Assembly (NCBI GenBank): GCA_030584025.1
Contig: CP129487.1
Coordinates: 1,550,001-1,614,000, forward strand
DNA: 64,000 bases
Source: Cyclobacteriaceae bacterium
Lineage (GTDB): Bacteria > Bacteroidota > Bacteroidia > Cytophagales > Cyclobacteriaceae
Direction of reading: 5' to 3'
The notes under the pieces are model-generated. The model made no database searches and had not been told where the DNA came from. It worked only from the letters and a program-made list of their open reading frames with translations. Below, piece by piece: positions 16,801 to 25,724 of the stretch; position 1 is the stretch's first letter, and each line of letters begins with the position of its first letter. The translations under genes were made by a program, and so were the position numbers.

Positions 16801-17799
16801 ATGCAACTCCATAATTTTATTACGGTTGATAATCCCAATATTCCGGTGCTCTCGCATACCAAGCCCGCTCATATTGAGTACGGCAAGTTTATTGAGAACA
16901 CGGTGAACGAAAATGACTGGCCCGAGGGTCTGGCAACACTTCGTGTGCGTGATATGTATTTGCCTAATTTTTCATTGAGGGAAATTGATGCGCAGTTTCT
17001 GGAGAACACAGTGTTTTACAATACACATGCACATGGATCAGAACTGTTGGGGAGTTGTATTTTTTTTAAAGCACGATTGAAATCCGTGTTACCGGGTGAG
17101 GATAATGGAGTAGATATTTACAACCGCACCCATAACTTCAAGTACGATCCGGATAATGATTTCCTACACCTGGCACCGGCCAATACACCTTTGCACTTTG
17201 TTCATTTCTCCTATACTTCGGAATACCTGAATCAGTTTTTGCCTGAGAATGAAGTATGGGCAGAACAGTTACGTGAGCGGATTTTGACCCGGCAACGTTT
17301 AATGGGCGGTCATTCACTACCCCTGAGTGTTGTACAGGAGAATGCCCTTCAGAATATTTTCAACTGCCCGCTTGAAGGACGACTGGGGGAGATGATGATG
17401 GAGACTTCCATCATTCAATTGTTGCTGTTGCAACTTCATGGCCTGTTTGGGAAAGAAGCAAATATCCTGACTTCGAAGTTTGGCAAACGCGATCTCGAAG
17501 TGGCACAGGAACTTAAGATTCACCTCTCCGAAACTTTTTTACACGATCATACGCTAAGTGATTTGAGCCGGCAGTTTGGTGTGAACACCAATAAATTAAT
17601 GACCTTGTTCAAAAGCCTGTTTGATAAAAGCATTTTCGAATATTTGAATGACTTGCGGATGGAGTTTGCCCGTAATCAAATCCGCGAAAGCGATAAACGG
17701 ATAATTGACATAGCCCGGATGATCGGATACAAAAACCCCAATCATTTTTCTGCGGCCTTCAAAAAGCATTTTGGTATTTCACCAACTGCATTGAGGTAA
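16801..17799 (+). CDS. AraC family transcriptional regulator
   Basis: A 332-aa regulator. Residues 1-220 form an unassigned sensor domain. The C-terminal 100 residues hold the two helix-turn-helix units: HTLSDLSRQFGVNTNKLMTL and RIIDIARMIGYKNPNHFSAA, closing with FKKHFGISPTALR, the AraC signature. It diverges from the cytochrome c operon, and a 21-bp-phased direct repeat and a 12-bp palindrome (16782-16793) sit in the shared intergenic region, so it probably controls that operon and itself. The effector is unknown. Its stop codon directly abuts the stop of the convergent phosphatidyltransferase gene. Confidence 0.92.
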   Translation: MQLHNFITVDNPNIPVLSHTKPAHIEYGKFIENTVNENDWPEGLATLRVRDMYLPNFSLREIDAQFLENTVFYNTHAHGSELLGSCIFFKARLKSVLPGEDNGVDIYNRTHNFKYDPDNDFLHLAPANTPLHFVHFSYTSEYLNQFLPENEVWAEQLRERILTRQRLMGGHSLPLSVVQENALQNIFNCPLEGRLGEMMMETSIIQLLLLQLHGLFGKEANILTSKFGKRDLEVAQELKIHLSETFLHDHTLSDLSRQFGVNTNKLMTLFKSLFDKSIFEYLNDLRMEFARNQIRESDKRIIDIARMIGYKNPNHFSAAFKKHFGISPTALR

Positions 17800-18438
17800 T
17801 TATTCCTGTTCGGGTTGTTGTTCACTATCTTTTATTTTTAACGCCCAGTAAATACCCAGCACATCCGATTTCCATTTCGGTAAAATCGTTACCATCACAA
17901 TCTCTTCCAGCAACTCCAGCGCGGTTACTGCCAAAGCGGTATAGAAAAGCCAATATACGGGCGCATCAAAAAAAAACAGGCTGCAGAGAAATATGCCTTG
18001 CAACATGGCTGCTGTTTTTGCACCCACACTATGAAAGCTGGTCGTCTTTTGATATTTAAAGAGTGCGTACAGGGTTTGAATAAGAAAAATTCCCAGCACA
18101 ATTACAATCGGCATCCATTCCGCTTTCAAAAATTCCCACCGGAATACGAACATGCCCAGCAAGCCGGCCAACACGGTTAAATCATCACCGATAGAATCTA
18201 ACCTGGAACCCAGAATGCTGTTGGCTTTTAACTTTCGTGCAAGAAATCCGTCTAAGGCATCGGTAAGAAAGCTGATCAGTAGTAACCACTTAAAAATGTC
18301 AATGCGGTGCAGTATCAATACCAAAATGAAAAACGGAAATACAGCTACCCTGAAAAATGTGATGGCATTTACCAACCTTACCGGTCGCCTGGCTTTCACC
18401 AGCAGGTAGTATACCGACTTAAAAAATCCGGATTTCAT
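17800..18438 (-). CDS. CDP-alcohol phosphatidyltransferase family protein
   Basis: A 212-aa integral membrane enzyme with about five to six helices. The family signature DGx2ARx8Gx3Dx3D is complete (DGFLAR, then G, then D and D in LDSIGDD), beginning near residue 61. Members transfer a phosphoalcohol from CDP-diacylglycerol or CDP-alcohol to an acceptor in phospholipid synthesis (for example phosphatidylglycerol phosphate, phosphatidylserine or cardiolipin synthesis). The specific product is not deducible. The C-terminal tail (KIKDSEQQPEQE) is acidic and cytoplasmic. It is convergent with the AraC gene, stop codon to stop codon. Confidence 0.9.
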   Translation of the reverse strand: MKSGFFKSVYYLLVKARRPVRLVNAITFFRVAVFPFFILVLILHRIDIFKWLLLISFLTDALDGFLARKLKANSILGSRLDSIGDDLTVLAGLLGMFVFRWEFLKAEWMPIVIVLGIFLIQTLYALFKYQKTTSFHSVGAKTAAMLQGIFLCSLFFFDAPVYWLFYTALAVTALELLEEIVMVTILPKWKSDVLGIYWALKIKDSEQQPEQE

Positions 18439-18489
18439 TTTCCCAAATTAATCGGAATTAATGGAATTCGTATGTCTTCAATAGGGCAT

Positions 18490-18516
18490 AAAAAAAGCCG
18501 CCCCAAGGCAGCTTTT
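18490..18516 (-). terminator. Intrinsic terminator of the secreted beta-sandwich gene
   Basis: Read on the minus strand: AAAAGCTGCC, loop TTGG, GGCGGCTTTT with one mismatch, then a T run (TTTTTTT in total). It lies 28 bp beyond the stop of the gene ending at 18544. A classical rho-independent terminator. Confidence 0.85.
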
Positions 18517-18543
18517 ACAACCAAAATTAACCTAACCTTATCT

Positions 18544-19116
18544 TTAATACACAACCGAAGTTACTTTTCCATTGCTGCTTACAATTTCAAAACGAATGGA
18601 AGATGATTTCACTTCTTTTAAATTGTAAATCAATGCAAACTTACCGGTAACTTTTTCCAGCTTGCTATACACCACATTCTCTTGGGCATCGTAAATGTTG
18701 ATCTGGATGTTTTCCGTTCCATTGTTAGTAGCGCTTAAAACATATTTTCCTTCTTCACTTGCCAACCTGGCCACATGGATGGTGCTTTCTACTGTATTTT
18801 TTCTGTAGCTGATTTTTTCAACCTGCTTGCCGTTCTTATCTTCTAAAACGATGGTATATTCTCCAGCTTCCATTCCGCTGAAGTTGTACGGACGGATAAA
18901 CGCGGATACCTGTGTAATCACTTCTGTGAATACAACCTGTTCGCGATTGTTTAAGATCGTCATTTTTACTTTGCCGGTGCTTTCACCCTGATAAACAACC
19001 TTGTAAATGCCGGTGCTTTCATTGGCTACAATGGCCATGGTTGCCGGGGTAGAAGAGAAGGCAAACGTTGTAGTGGTTAAACTGATAATGGCAAGAATGC
19101 TGAATACAAATTTCAT
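18544..19116 (-). CDS. Secreted beta-sandwich protein of unknown function
   Basis: A 190-aa protein from the ATG at 19116, which starts a signal peptide (MKFVFSILAIISLTTTTFAF); the frame extends 17 codons further up without one. The mature part appears to be two related beta-sandwich units: the first has GKVKMTILNNREQVVFTEV and GMEAGEYTIVLEDKNGK; the second has NIQINIYDAQENVVYSKLEK and the closing IRFEIVSSNGKV. The pattern resembles T9SS C-terminal sorting-type and other Ig-like folds, but no sorting motif is complete. It is followed by a strong terminator and is probably transcribed alone. Confidence 0.75.
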   Translation of the reverse strand: MKFVFSILAIISLTTTTFAFSSTPATMAIVANESTGIYKVVYQGESTGKVKMTILNNREQVVFTEVITQVSAFIRPYNFSGMEAGEYTIVLEDKNGKQVEKISYRKNTVESTIHVARLASEEGKYVLSATNNGTENIQINIYDAQENVVYSKLEKVTGKFALIYNLKEVKSSSIRFEIVSSNGKVTSVVY

Positions 19117-19479
19117 GGAGTTTTCTGATTTAAATGTGGTACAAAAGTGCCACTCAGAATTATCCAACAGATGTTAAAAAGCGCGTATGAAATGCACTTG
19201 TAATAAAGAATGCAGGCGTTTCTAACGGTATATTAAATGCTCGTTTGCGTTGTTTGGCAGAGCAAATTTGTGCCCTTGCCCATGGGGCGAAATTTATTTT
19301 GAAGGATTTCAGTAATCGGAATATTATTCTGTAAAAAGAACTATTTTATTTGATTGGGTGATCAAAAATTCTGTCAAAAAGGTAATTTTTTAATTTTTAG
19401 TCTGATTTCCTCACGTAAGAAATTCATGTGAAAAAGCAGAATTGCAGCGATTTTCAACACGGGTTCAAATTCTGCTGAT
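19117..19479. other. AT-rich intergenic region with inverted repeats, no gene seen
   Basis: No convincing coding frame. It contains an 8-bp inverted repeat GCAGAATT (19436-19443) / AATTCTGC (19468-19475) about 20 bp past the stop of the small gene ending at 19480, which may help end that transcript. The region should also hold the promoter for the gene starting at 19116. Confidence 0.4.
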
Positions 19480-19728
19480 TTATTGGGTCTTTTGACTAGC
19501 CTCAGGCGCAACCGTTTCATCCAAAACCGATACGCTGATATCCATCCGGCTTAGTAGTCTGATGACTTCATCCGAGTTAATAACTGTACGTGATTTTATA
19601 CGCAAAATCCTGTCGCAATCCTCCAGATCAAAATTGGCATTATAGCCTACAAAAGTTTGCTGTATCAATTGAACAAGCTGTTCGGCCTGAGCCCGTTTGT
19701 TCACATTGGTCTTGAATACTTCAATCAT
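19480..19728 (-). CDS. Small HMA-like ferredoxin-fold protein (82 aa)
   Basis: An 82-aa protein. The pattern IEVFKTNV, helix AEQLVQLIQQTF, strand ANFDLEDCDRILRIKS, helix SDEVIRLLSRM and strand SVSVLDE fits a beta-alpha-beta-beta-alpha-beta ferredoxin-like fold similar to heavy-metal-associated domains. The metal-binding CxxC is absent, so it probably does not carry copper; the single Cys is within DLEDCD. Proteins of this kind are common in Bacteroidota and uncharacterised. It starts 14 bp after the stop of the GyrI-like gene, so the two are co-transcribed. Confidence 0.7.
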   Translation of the reverse strand: MIEVFKTNVNKRAQAEQLVQLIQQTFVGYNANFDLEDCDRILRIKSRTVINSDEVIRLLSRMDISVSVLDETVAPEASQKTQ

Positions 19729-19742
19729 GCTGTAACAAAGTT

Positions 19743-20150
19743 TTAGAACGGTTCGATTCTCACCATACAGATTACATCAGCACCCTGGTACCACTCTACG
19801 CAGGGAAAGGTGGTATCCGGCCTGGCATTGCCAAGCTTCTGAAATGTTTTGCCAATACGGGTGACATCGCTTTTCCAATTCTTAACTGTTTCCATAATAT
19901 ATGCTCCCCTTTTTATGGTAAAGACCTCACAACCCGCGTGTCGGGCTTCACCCGGGTAATCTTCCTGCACGGCCGCTTTATAAATCATTCCTCCCGAATC
20001 CGCTTGAAACGCAATACCAAAAAACGTTCGTCCTTTTTCCGTAGGCAGTTTTTCGATTAGTCGTCCAAAAGCCTTATTAATTTCATGGGGAAATGACTCA
20101 GCTGTAACGCAAAAGGTTGGAATGTCGTGATCAAGATGAAGGATTTTCAT
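19743..20150 (-). CDS. GyrI-like small-molecule-binding domain protein
   Basis: A 135-aa protein from the ATG at 20150; the frame is open further upstream into the facing regulator gene, but a promoter just upstream fixes this start. Features fitting the AraC effector-binding/GyrI-like fold are FPHEINKAFGRLIEKLP, RTFFGIAFQ, EVFTIKRGAYI (the strand that carries G and Y in this family), and WYQGADVICMVRI at the end. There is no DNA-binding domain. Such stand-alone domains bind or sometimes hydrolyse small molecules. It is divergent from a GlxA-type regulator and followed by an HMA-like protein. Confidence 0.65.
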   Translation of the reverse strand: MKILHLDHDIPTFCVTAESFPHEINKAFGRLIEKLPTEKGRTFFGIAFQADSGGMIYKAAVQEDYPGEARHAGCEVFTIKRGAYIMETVKNWKSDVTRIGKTFQKLGNARPDTTFPCVEWYQGADVICMVRIEPF

Positions 20151-20168
20151 GCAAACCGGATTTGGAGT

Positions 20169-20195
20169 CAAACTTACTTCTCTAACTAATCTCAA
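20169..20195 (-). promoter_or_regulatory. Promoter of the GyrI-like gene
   Basis: On the minus strand a -33 TTG (20193-20195) is followed after 16 bp by TAAGTTTG (20169-20176), an exact TAnnTTTG -7 element. It predicts a start site about 12 bp before the ATG at 20150. Confidence 0.55.
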
Positions 20196-20224
20196 TGCTG
20201 GTGTAATTCCGCCATTATATGGGG

Positions 20225-20255
20225 TTGATTGCGACAATTGACTTTCATAGTTTTG
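20225..20255 (+). promoter_or_regulatory. Promoter of the GlxA-type regulator
   Basis: TTG at 20225-20227, 20 bp spacer, then TAGTTTTG at 20248-20255. Both elements and the spacing match the Bacteroidota sigma-ABfr consensus. It predicts a leader of about 20 nt before the ATG at 20281. Confidence 0.65.
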
Positions 20256-20280
20256 ATTAACCAAACCCCGTTTAGTAAGA

Positions 20281-21264
20281 ATGAAACATATCAGTATTCT
20301 TGTACCGCGCGGTGCTGTTGCGCTTGGGTGTATTGAAGGCCCATTTATTCTATTCAATAAAGCGAATGAATTCTTAGCTTCTATGGGCAAAGCGCCACTG
20401 TTCCAGGTTCAGCTGGTTGGCCTGTCGGAAGAATCCCAGGAATATCACCGGATTTTCTCGGTTAAACCGGATTGCACTGTTGACGAAGTGAAACGTACTG
20501 ACCTCATCATCATACCGGCCGTAAATGGCGACATGAAAGAAGTCATCCATCAGAATAAAGATTTCTTCCCGTGGATCAGGAATCAACATGCGCAGGGAGC
20601 AGAAGTGGCCAGTTTGTGTGTGGGTGCATTTTTGTTGGCAGGCACGGGTTTGCTTCATGGAAAAAAGTGTTCTACGCACTGGATGGCCGTGAACACGTTT
20701 AAGGAAATGTTTCCGGATGTTGAGTTGGTATCAGAAAAGGTCATTACCGATGAGGATGGTATTTATTCCAGTGGTGGCGCCAATTCATTCTGGAACCTGC
20801 TGCTGTATTTACTTGAGAAGTATACAGATCGCGAAATGGCAATTCTGTTCTCTAAATACTATGCCATTGAAATCGACCGCTTTAGTCAATCACCTTTTAT
20901 CATGTTTCAGGGGCAAAAGGATCATGCCGATGATGTTATAAAGAAGGCGCAGAATTTTATTGAGCATAATTTTCAGGAACGAATTACCGTGGAGCAACTG
21001 GCTTCTATGCTGGCCCTAGGCCGCAGAAACCTGGAGCGCAGATTTAAAAAGGCAACGTCCAACTCAGTTGTTGAGTATATGCAGCGGGTAAAAATTGAAG
21101 CTGCCAAGAAAAGCCTCGAGACCTCATCCGAAAATGTGAATGAAGTAATGTACCGGGTAGGGTATACCGATAGCAAAGCTTTTCGGAATACCTTTAAGCG
21201 TTACACGGGGCTTTCACCTATACAATATAGAAGTAAATACAATCGGGCGCTGGCTACTGCTTAG
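20281..21264 (+). CDS. GlxA-type transcriptional regulator (DJ-1/PfpI + AraC HTH)
   Basis: A 327-aa regulator. Residues 1-190 form a DJ-1/PfpI-like domain: HISILVPRGAVALGCIEGPF, the nucleophile-elbow segment GAEVASLCVGAFLLAGTGLL with Cys at the elbow, then THW and YSSGGANSFWNL. The C-terminal AraC domain (about 225-325) has ITVEQLASMLALGRRNLERR and EVMYRVGYTDSKAFRNTFKR, closing with TGLSPIQYR. Relatives (GlxA, CdhR, ArgR-type) respond to amino acids, glyoxylate or betaines. It diverges from the GyrI-like gene with nearly back-to-back promoters, and probably regulates it. Confidence 0.93.
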   Translation: MKHISILVPRGAVALGCIEGPFILFNKANEFLASMGKAPLFQVQLVGLSEESQEYHRIFSVKPDCTVDEVKRTDLIIIPAVNGDMKEVIHQNKDFFPWIRNQHAQGAEVASLCVGAFLLAGTGLLHGKKCSTHWMAVNTFKEMFPDVELVSEKVITDEDGIYSSGGANSFWNLLLYLLEKYTDREMAILFSKYYAIEIDRFSQSPFIMFQGQKDHADDVIKKAQNFIEHNFQERITVEQLASMLALGRRNLERRFKKATSNSVVEYMQRVKIEAAKKSLETSSENVNEVMYRVGYTDSKAFRNTFKRYTGLSPIQYRSKYNRALATA

Positions 21265-21272
21265 GTTCTTGA

Positions 21273-24200
21273 TCAATCCGATTTATCCTTCCCCAACGAA
21301 ATCTTATAGTTATCAGGTGTGCCCGTAAGCTTCAGGTTAACAAAGCGAATGCGTTTTGATTCATCGCGGTATTGAATTTCGTCTTCCTGGTTGCTGGTGT
21401 CTTCTTTCTTGCCAAACAATTTGGCCATGCCTACCTGGGTAACGAGCTTCAATGGAATCCGCATGTAATATTCCATGTTCATGCTCATATCCTGCTTGCC
21501 CGAAATTTCAATGAACCCAAGCGAAGAGTTTATGGTCATTTTTGGAATACTTAACGTTCCGTTATTCAGTTCAAACTGGTTGCGAAGCGTATCGAACAAA
21601 ACCTTTGATAGATTCTTGTCCTTAAAATAATCTGAAAGTGCCTCCAATGCGCTGTACCGTTCAAGTCTTCCTTGTCTTACTTCAACAGCCAACTGAATTT
21701 CTGAATCATCAATGATGGGCACCATGTCGGCATGTAGGTGAACTTTGCCCGTAATTTTCCCGGTAAGCTTCCCGTGAAGGTTTTCAGAAACCAAATGATC
21801 CTGACCAAAGTTCTCGAACTTAAAGAGTAGTTGGTCCAGGTCAACGTTTTCAACGGTCATTTTTGGACTAAAGTAAATCTTGTTCCGGTCTGAGCCATTC
21901 ATGTAGCCGCTTAAATGAATGTTTCCCCCAGCAGCTTTCAACGACATGCTATCAATATAGATGAAGTGATCTTTCTGTGTTCGGGCTTTAACAAAGAAAT
22001 CGTCAATCAGGTAGCGGTGGTAATTCAGGCGCTTGATGTCGAAGTCAAATGTCATATCCGTGAAAGGAAGATCATAAATATTAAAGACATCTTCATGATC
22101 TTGAGGCGTAAGAGTTGTATTGGGAGGCGGGGGGTTGTAGGCAAACAACTCATCAAAATCCAGATGGGTTGCTTTTAATGAAAAATGGTTGTCGCGCTTT
22201 TTAATGGTATTGTCTGTGCCTGAGTAATAATGGAGGTCAGCCGTGAATTCACTTTTTCCCAATTTGCCACTGAAGTTTTTAACCAACAAGTGTTGTTCCT
22301 CATAATGTATGCGCCCTTTAAACTTCTCAAAACGCATAGGGTGTACTTTCATTTGGGCTTCCAGCTTGTCGATGTAAACATCCGATGATTTCAATCCTTT
22401 GTTGAAATGCAAATCAGCAAAGCCATGAATTTTAAGCTGCTTAAATTCTTCATGACGATAATCCTCAGGCACGTAATTTTCTCCTTCATAGGAAAACAGG
22501 TCTTCAAGTTGCAGTAAATCTGAGGTGAGGTTAAATTCAATTTTGGTGTCGCCTAAGGGTTGATTTAAAAACCACAGGTCGTAATTATTGAGCTTACCAT
22601 TAAAATGAAAATCACTCTTATCGATCATGCCGGTGAAGTCTATGATCCTGAAATTACTGGAGTCAATGAATACATCGGCATGAAAGTCGTGCAGGGTGTG
22701 TGGATAGTGTGTGAGTTTGGCATATAGATCCTCAATAAAGAATTCACCCACCGGCAGGTTAGGCGATTCGGTAAATGCCCGTGCAGAACTGTTGAATTTG
22801 AATTTCATACTCATGTCGCGGATTTGCTCATTAACCGGCTTGCGCCTAAGCGTATCGCCCGAGGTGAGTTGCTGAATGTCGAGCAAATTCGATTTTACGA
22901 GCAAAGTTGCCGTTACCGGGTCGGCTGTGTGATGCAGAATGGCCGGTAAATCACTGATGCTTGCACTGATTTGAACGTCTGAGTCACCCACTTTCAGGTT
23001 AAAGTGATCAATGATGGCTTTGTGTCCATCCATGTTGGCTTTAATATCCAGGTCGTGTATGGGTAAGTGAAACGAAGGTGTGGTGAAACTCAGGTTTTTA
23101 ACATCCAATTCAGTAAAGTAGGATTCATTCAGTCGTTCAATGCTTCGTTCCGGCCTGGATAAATCAACGATGTCATGAAAGTTCATGGTGAGTGCAACTT
23201 CACCCTTCAAATCCTGTAAATCGGTTATGTTCAGGAATTGCGCCAGAAAATCCAGTTGAAATTCAGAACGAATTTGCATGTCAATTTCCGGAGAGTTGAA
23301 ATTCTTTACTTTCAGATTACCGCTGAACGTTCCTGCCTCTGGTTTTGCTGAGAAATCCAGTAAATGAAATTCCATTGTCTGTACCGTTCCCGAATCACCG
23401 GTAGTGAAGTGTCCCTTAAAGAACAGGTCATCTAAACGCTTGCTTGAGATTTTATTGTTGAAGAAGGCATCTTCGCAACCGAAGTCAGCTGTTACGCGTG
23501 GGTTGTTGCCGTTGGCAGCTTTGCCTGTAATAGATGCGTTGAAGAAAATCTTTCCGGCATTTTCATAGCGCTGAAAAACCGGATCAAGTTCTTCCGGGGC
23601 AAACGCCAGAAATAAATCGAAGTTAGGTTTGTTGCCTTCAATCCGGATGTCGAGATTCATGTCATCATCCACATCCACGGAGCCATCTACCTTGAAGTAT
23701 GCCCGTTCCAATCGCAGCTCCGAAGGCTGCACCGTAAGGATATGCTTGACTTCATCATAGTCCAGCTGCGTGTGTATTTCAAAATGCTTATGCTTAACAA
23801 ATGTGGTATCTCCGCCTGAAATAATATTCAACAGAAATCGACTATCAAGCGTGATGAGCATGTGATCTTCAACATCTTTAAACCTGGATTTGGCATCGTT
23901 GATAAAAAACTCAAGCATCAGATCATTAGCCTCATTAATTTTTAACAGATCTATGTTTTGTAGTTGAATGCTCTTTAGATCCATGTGAAACTCTTCTCCC
24001 GGATCTTCAATTTCTTTTGTTTTACTCAAGGCATTTCCAATGTTAAAGGTTCCATCCAGGTGTTGAATCAGCTTTATGGTTCCATTGGAAAATTTTAGAG
24101 ATTTTACTTCGAATGTACCCTTGAGCAGTGTCCAGATATCAAACCCGAGGTAAACATCTTCCACTTCAACAAGGGGTTGATCGTCTTTTTCTTTATCCTC

Positions 24201-24458
24201 ATAAATACGAACATGATCCAGGTCAATGGAGATGTATGGGAAATTGGCAAAAGGGGAGATGTGACTGTCGTCAACCTCCAGGGTACCCGTAAAGTCTTCG
24301 TTCAGTGTAGCTACTAATTCCTGAACCACGGAATCTTGTTTCCAATAGAGCAAGGCGGTAAGAATGCCAAACAAAAGAGTAGGAACCAAAATGAATAAGG
24401 CAAGTAATTGCTTAAGTCTTTTGCCTTTTAGGTTTTTAACGGTTGGTTGCTCTGTCAT
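21273..24458 (-). CDS. AsmA family protein (bridge-like, periplasmic)
   Basis: About 1061 residues from the ATG at 24458; a TTG 15 codons upstream is less likely. After a short cytoplasmic tail, one transmembrane helix (LLALFILVPTLLFGILTALL) anchors a very long extracytoplasmic part made of repeating amphipathic beta strands. The AsmA N-terminal region (FTGTLEVDDSHISPFANFPYISIDLDHVRI) and the C-terminal region with MNMEYYMRIPLKLVTQVGM are recognisable. AsmA-like proteins form lipid-transport bridges or affect outer-membrane biogenesis. It lies 85 bp after the DUF4407 gene and is probably transcribed with it. It converges with the GlxA-type gene at 8 bp. Confidence 0.87.
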   Translation of the reverse strand: MTEQPTVKNLKGKRLKQLLALFILVPTLLFGILTALLYWKQDSVVQELVATLNEDFTGTLEVDDSHISPFANFPYISIDLDHVRIYEDKEKDDQPLVEVEDVYLGFDIWTLLKGTFEVKSLKFSNGTIKLIQHLDGTFNIGNALSKTKEIEDPGEEFHMDLKSIQLQNIDLLKINEANDLMLEFFINDAKSRFKDVEDHMLITLDSRFLLNIISGGDTTFVKHKHFEIHTQLDYDEVKHILTVQPSELRLERAYFKVDGSVDVDDDMNLDIRIEGNKPNFDLFLAFAPEELDPVFQRYENAGKIFFNASITGKAANGNNPRVTADFGCEDAFFNNKISSKRLDDLFFKGHFTTGDSGTVQTMEFHLLDFSAKPEAGTFSGNLKVKNFNSPEIDMQIRSEFQLDFLAQFLNITDLQDLKGEVALTMNFHDIVDLSRPERSIERLNESYFTELDVKNLSFTTPSFHLPIHDLDIKANMDGHKAIIDHFNLKVGDSDVQISASISDLPAILHHTADPVTATLLVKSNLLDIQQLTSGDTLRRKPVNEQIRDMSMKFKFNSSARAFTESPNLPVGEFFIEDLYAKLTHYPHTLHDFHADVFIDSSNFRIIDFTGMIDKSDFHFNGKLNNYDLWFLNQPLGDTKIEFNLTSDLLQLEDLFSYEGENYVPEDYRHEEFKQLKIHGFADLHFNKGLKSSDVYIDKLEAQMKVHPMRFEKFKGRIHYEEQHLLVKNFSGKLGKSEFTADLHYYSGTDNTIKKRDNHFSLKATHLDFDELFAYNPPPPNTTLTPQDHEDVFNIYDLPFTDMTFDFDIKRLNYHRYLIDDFFVKARTQKDHFIYIDSMSLKAAGGNIHLSGYMNGSDRNKIYFSPKMTVENVDLDQLLFKFENFGQDHLVSENLHGKLTGKITGKVHLHADMVPIIDDSEIQLAVEVRQGRLERYSALEALSDYFKDKNLSKVLFDTLRNQFELNNGTLSIPKMTINSSLGFIEISGKQDMSMNMEYYMRIPLKLVTQVGMAKLFGKKEDTSNQEDEIQYRDESKRIRFVNLKLTGTPDNYKISLGKDKSD

Positions 24459-24543
24459 CAGTGATTTGGAATTCTGTTTCCCTTCGCTGACAAAGATATT
24501 CAAATGGCTGAATTGGTTAGGGTGTATTTTGCCGAAAAAGGTA

Positions 24544-25590
24544 CTAGCTTATCTCTGCATCCAACCGGGTGTTCACAAAGACTTGCTCGGTTTGGCCCAG
24601 TGTTGATGTTCGTTGTTTGGTTTCGGCTGTTGCAATGGCTACGGATTCTGTTTCCTTGCAAATAAACTGATGCTCTGTTATGCGCAGCAGATTATCGTAC
24701 GGGCCACTTTTTGAGATGAGCTTTACCATGATGGGGGCCGTTTCCACAATAATAAATAAGAGAATGATAAATACATTGGCCCACCAGATGGCACTGCTTT
24801 GTGCTGTTAGCCGGCTTAGCGCTTCAAGCCTTGCAGCCGGGCCATCACGCTTGTTGCGTTCAAGATTCATCAAGCTGGCATTCATCAGCGAGTCTTGATA
24901 ATTCAAATCGCTTTCGAGATTTTTGATTCGTGTGCTATTCCGGTTCGTAAGTTCCTGAAGTTCAACTTCAGCTTTGTCGGCATCTGCTTTTTTAAGTTTA
25001 TAAATGGGACCGAGGTTTCTGCGTTTGCTTCCTCCGGTTCCGTCCGCTTCTTGTTGAGCTTCCTTGATCAGGGCATCGCGTTGCTGCTCTTTTTGAAAAA
25101 TTTCTGTTTTAAGTTCATTGATTTGATGTTGAATGGACGAAAGGGTAGGGCTAAACCGATTTCTTGTTTCGTTTTCCTGCCGCAGGTAAACTTCCTGTTC
25201 CATAATTATCAACTCGGGCTCAATTTCTTTTTCAAAGATTTTTAATTCCAACGGCTTGGCTATGATTAGTGAAATAGCAATGGCCAGCACGAAACGGGGA
25301 GTTGCCATAATCCATTCGCGTTTCGAATTGTTTTCCTTGCGCAAGCTGGAAACGATGTACCGATCAAGGTTAAAAATCATCAGCCCCCAGATAAGTCCAA
25401 GCAAGCCGGCAATCCAGTAACTGTTAAACACGGTAAACAAGGCATAGCCCGCAGCCAGTGAAGCAAAAACGCCTGTAAAAAATATGGTGGCTCCAATGCC
25501 AACGTACTTGCTTGTTTCGGTAGGGCATTCGTCCAGTAGTTTTCTATCAACTCCGGAGGCAAAAAGAAAGAAAGAAGTGATACGCTGCAT
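24544..25590 (-). CDS. DUF4407 domain membrane protein
   Basis: A 348-aa protein matching DUF4407: N-terminal FFLFASGVDRKLLDECPTE, two adjacent helices (IGATIFFTGVFASLAAGYAL and IAGLLGLIWGLMIFNLDRYI), the conserved NLDRYIV, a third helix at FVLAIAISLIIAKPLELKIF, a long charged coiled coil of about 130 residues (EIFQKEQQRDALIKEA...), and a fourth helix WWANVFIILLFIIVETAPIM. No function is established for the family. The coiled coil would sit outside the membrane and could contact envelope partners such as the following AsmA protein, but that is conjecture. Confidence 0.9.
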   Translation of the reverse strand: MQRITSFFLFASGVDRKLLDECPTETSKYVGIGATIFFTGVFASLAAGYALFTVFNSYWIAGLLGLIWGLMIFNLDRYIVSSLRKENNSKREWIMATPRFVLAIAISLIIAKPLELKIFEKEIEPELIIMEQEVYLRQENETRNRFSPTLSSIQHQINELKTEIFQKEQQRDALIKEAQQEADGTGGSKRRNLGPIYKLKKADADKAEVELQELTNRNSTRIKNLESDLNYQDSLMNASLMNLERNKRDGPAARLEALSRLTAQSSAIWWANVFIILLFIIVETAPIMVKLISKSGPYDNLLRITEHQFICKETESVAIATAETKQRTSTLGQTEQVFVNTRLDAEIS

Positions 25591-25724
25591 GCTTGAAGTA
25601 ACGCTTGGGTTTTGGTCAACGTATACGACAAGCCCAATAAATATGCCATTAATAAAATAAGAGAATGCTCACAGGTTCATGCCGTGATGGCGATCAACTT
25701 GTACGCGTGTGAACAGGAAAGTGT

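Noticed and set aside
17790..17806. Abutting stop codons TAA-TTA between AraC and phosphatidyltransferase genes
   Set aside because: Striking, but tail-to-tail packing this tight is ordinary in compact genomes and needs no special explanation.
19264..19295. AAATTT...AAATTT imperfect inverted repeat with CCC/GGG centre
   Set aside because: Three central mismatches and a self-complementary AT arm make it likely to be chance.
19455..19480. GGGTTCAAATTC resembling a tRNA T-arm
   Set aside because: No acceptor, D-arm or anticodon stem can be folded around it, and the 8-bp inverted repeat there pairs in a way incompatible with a T-stem.
25599..25649. Frame beginning upstream of the DUF4407 gene in another phase
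   Set aside because: It runs into the DUF4407 coding region out of phase; the DUF4407 frame has a clean ATG and conserved N-terminus.
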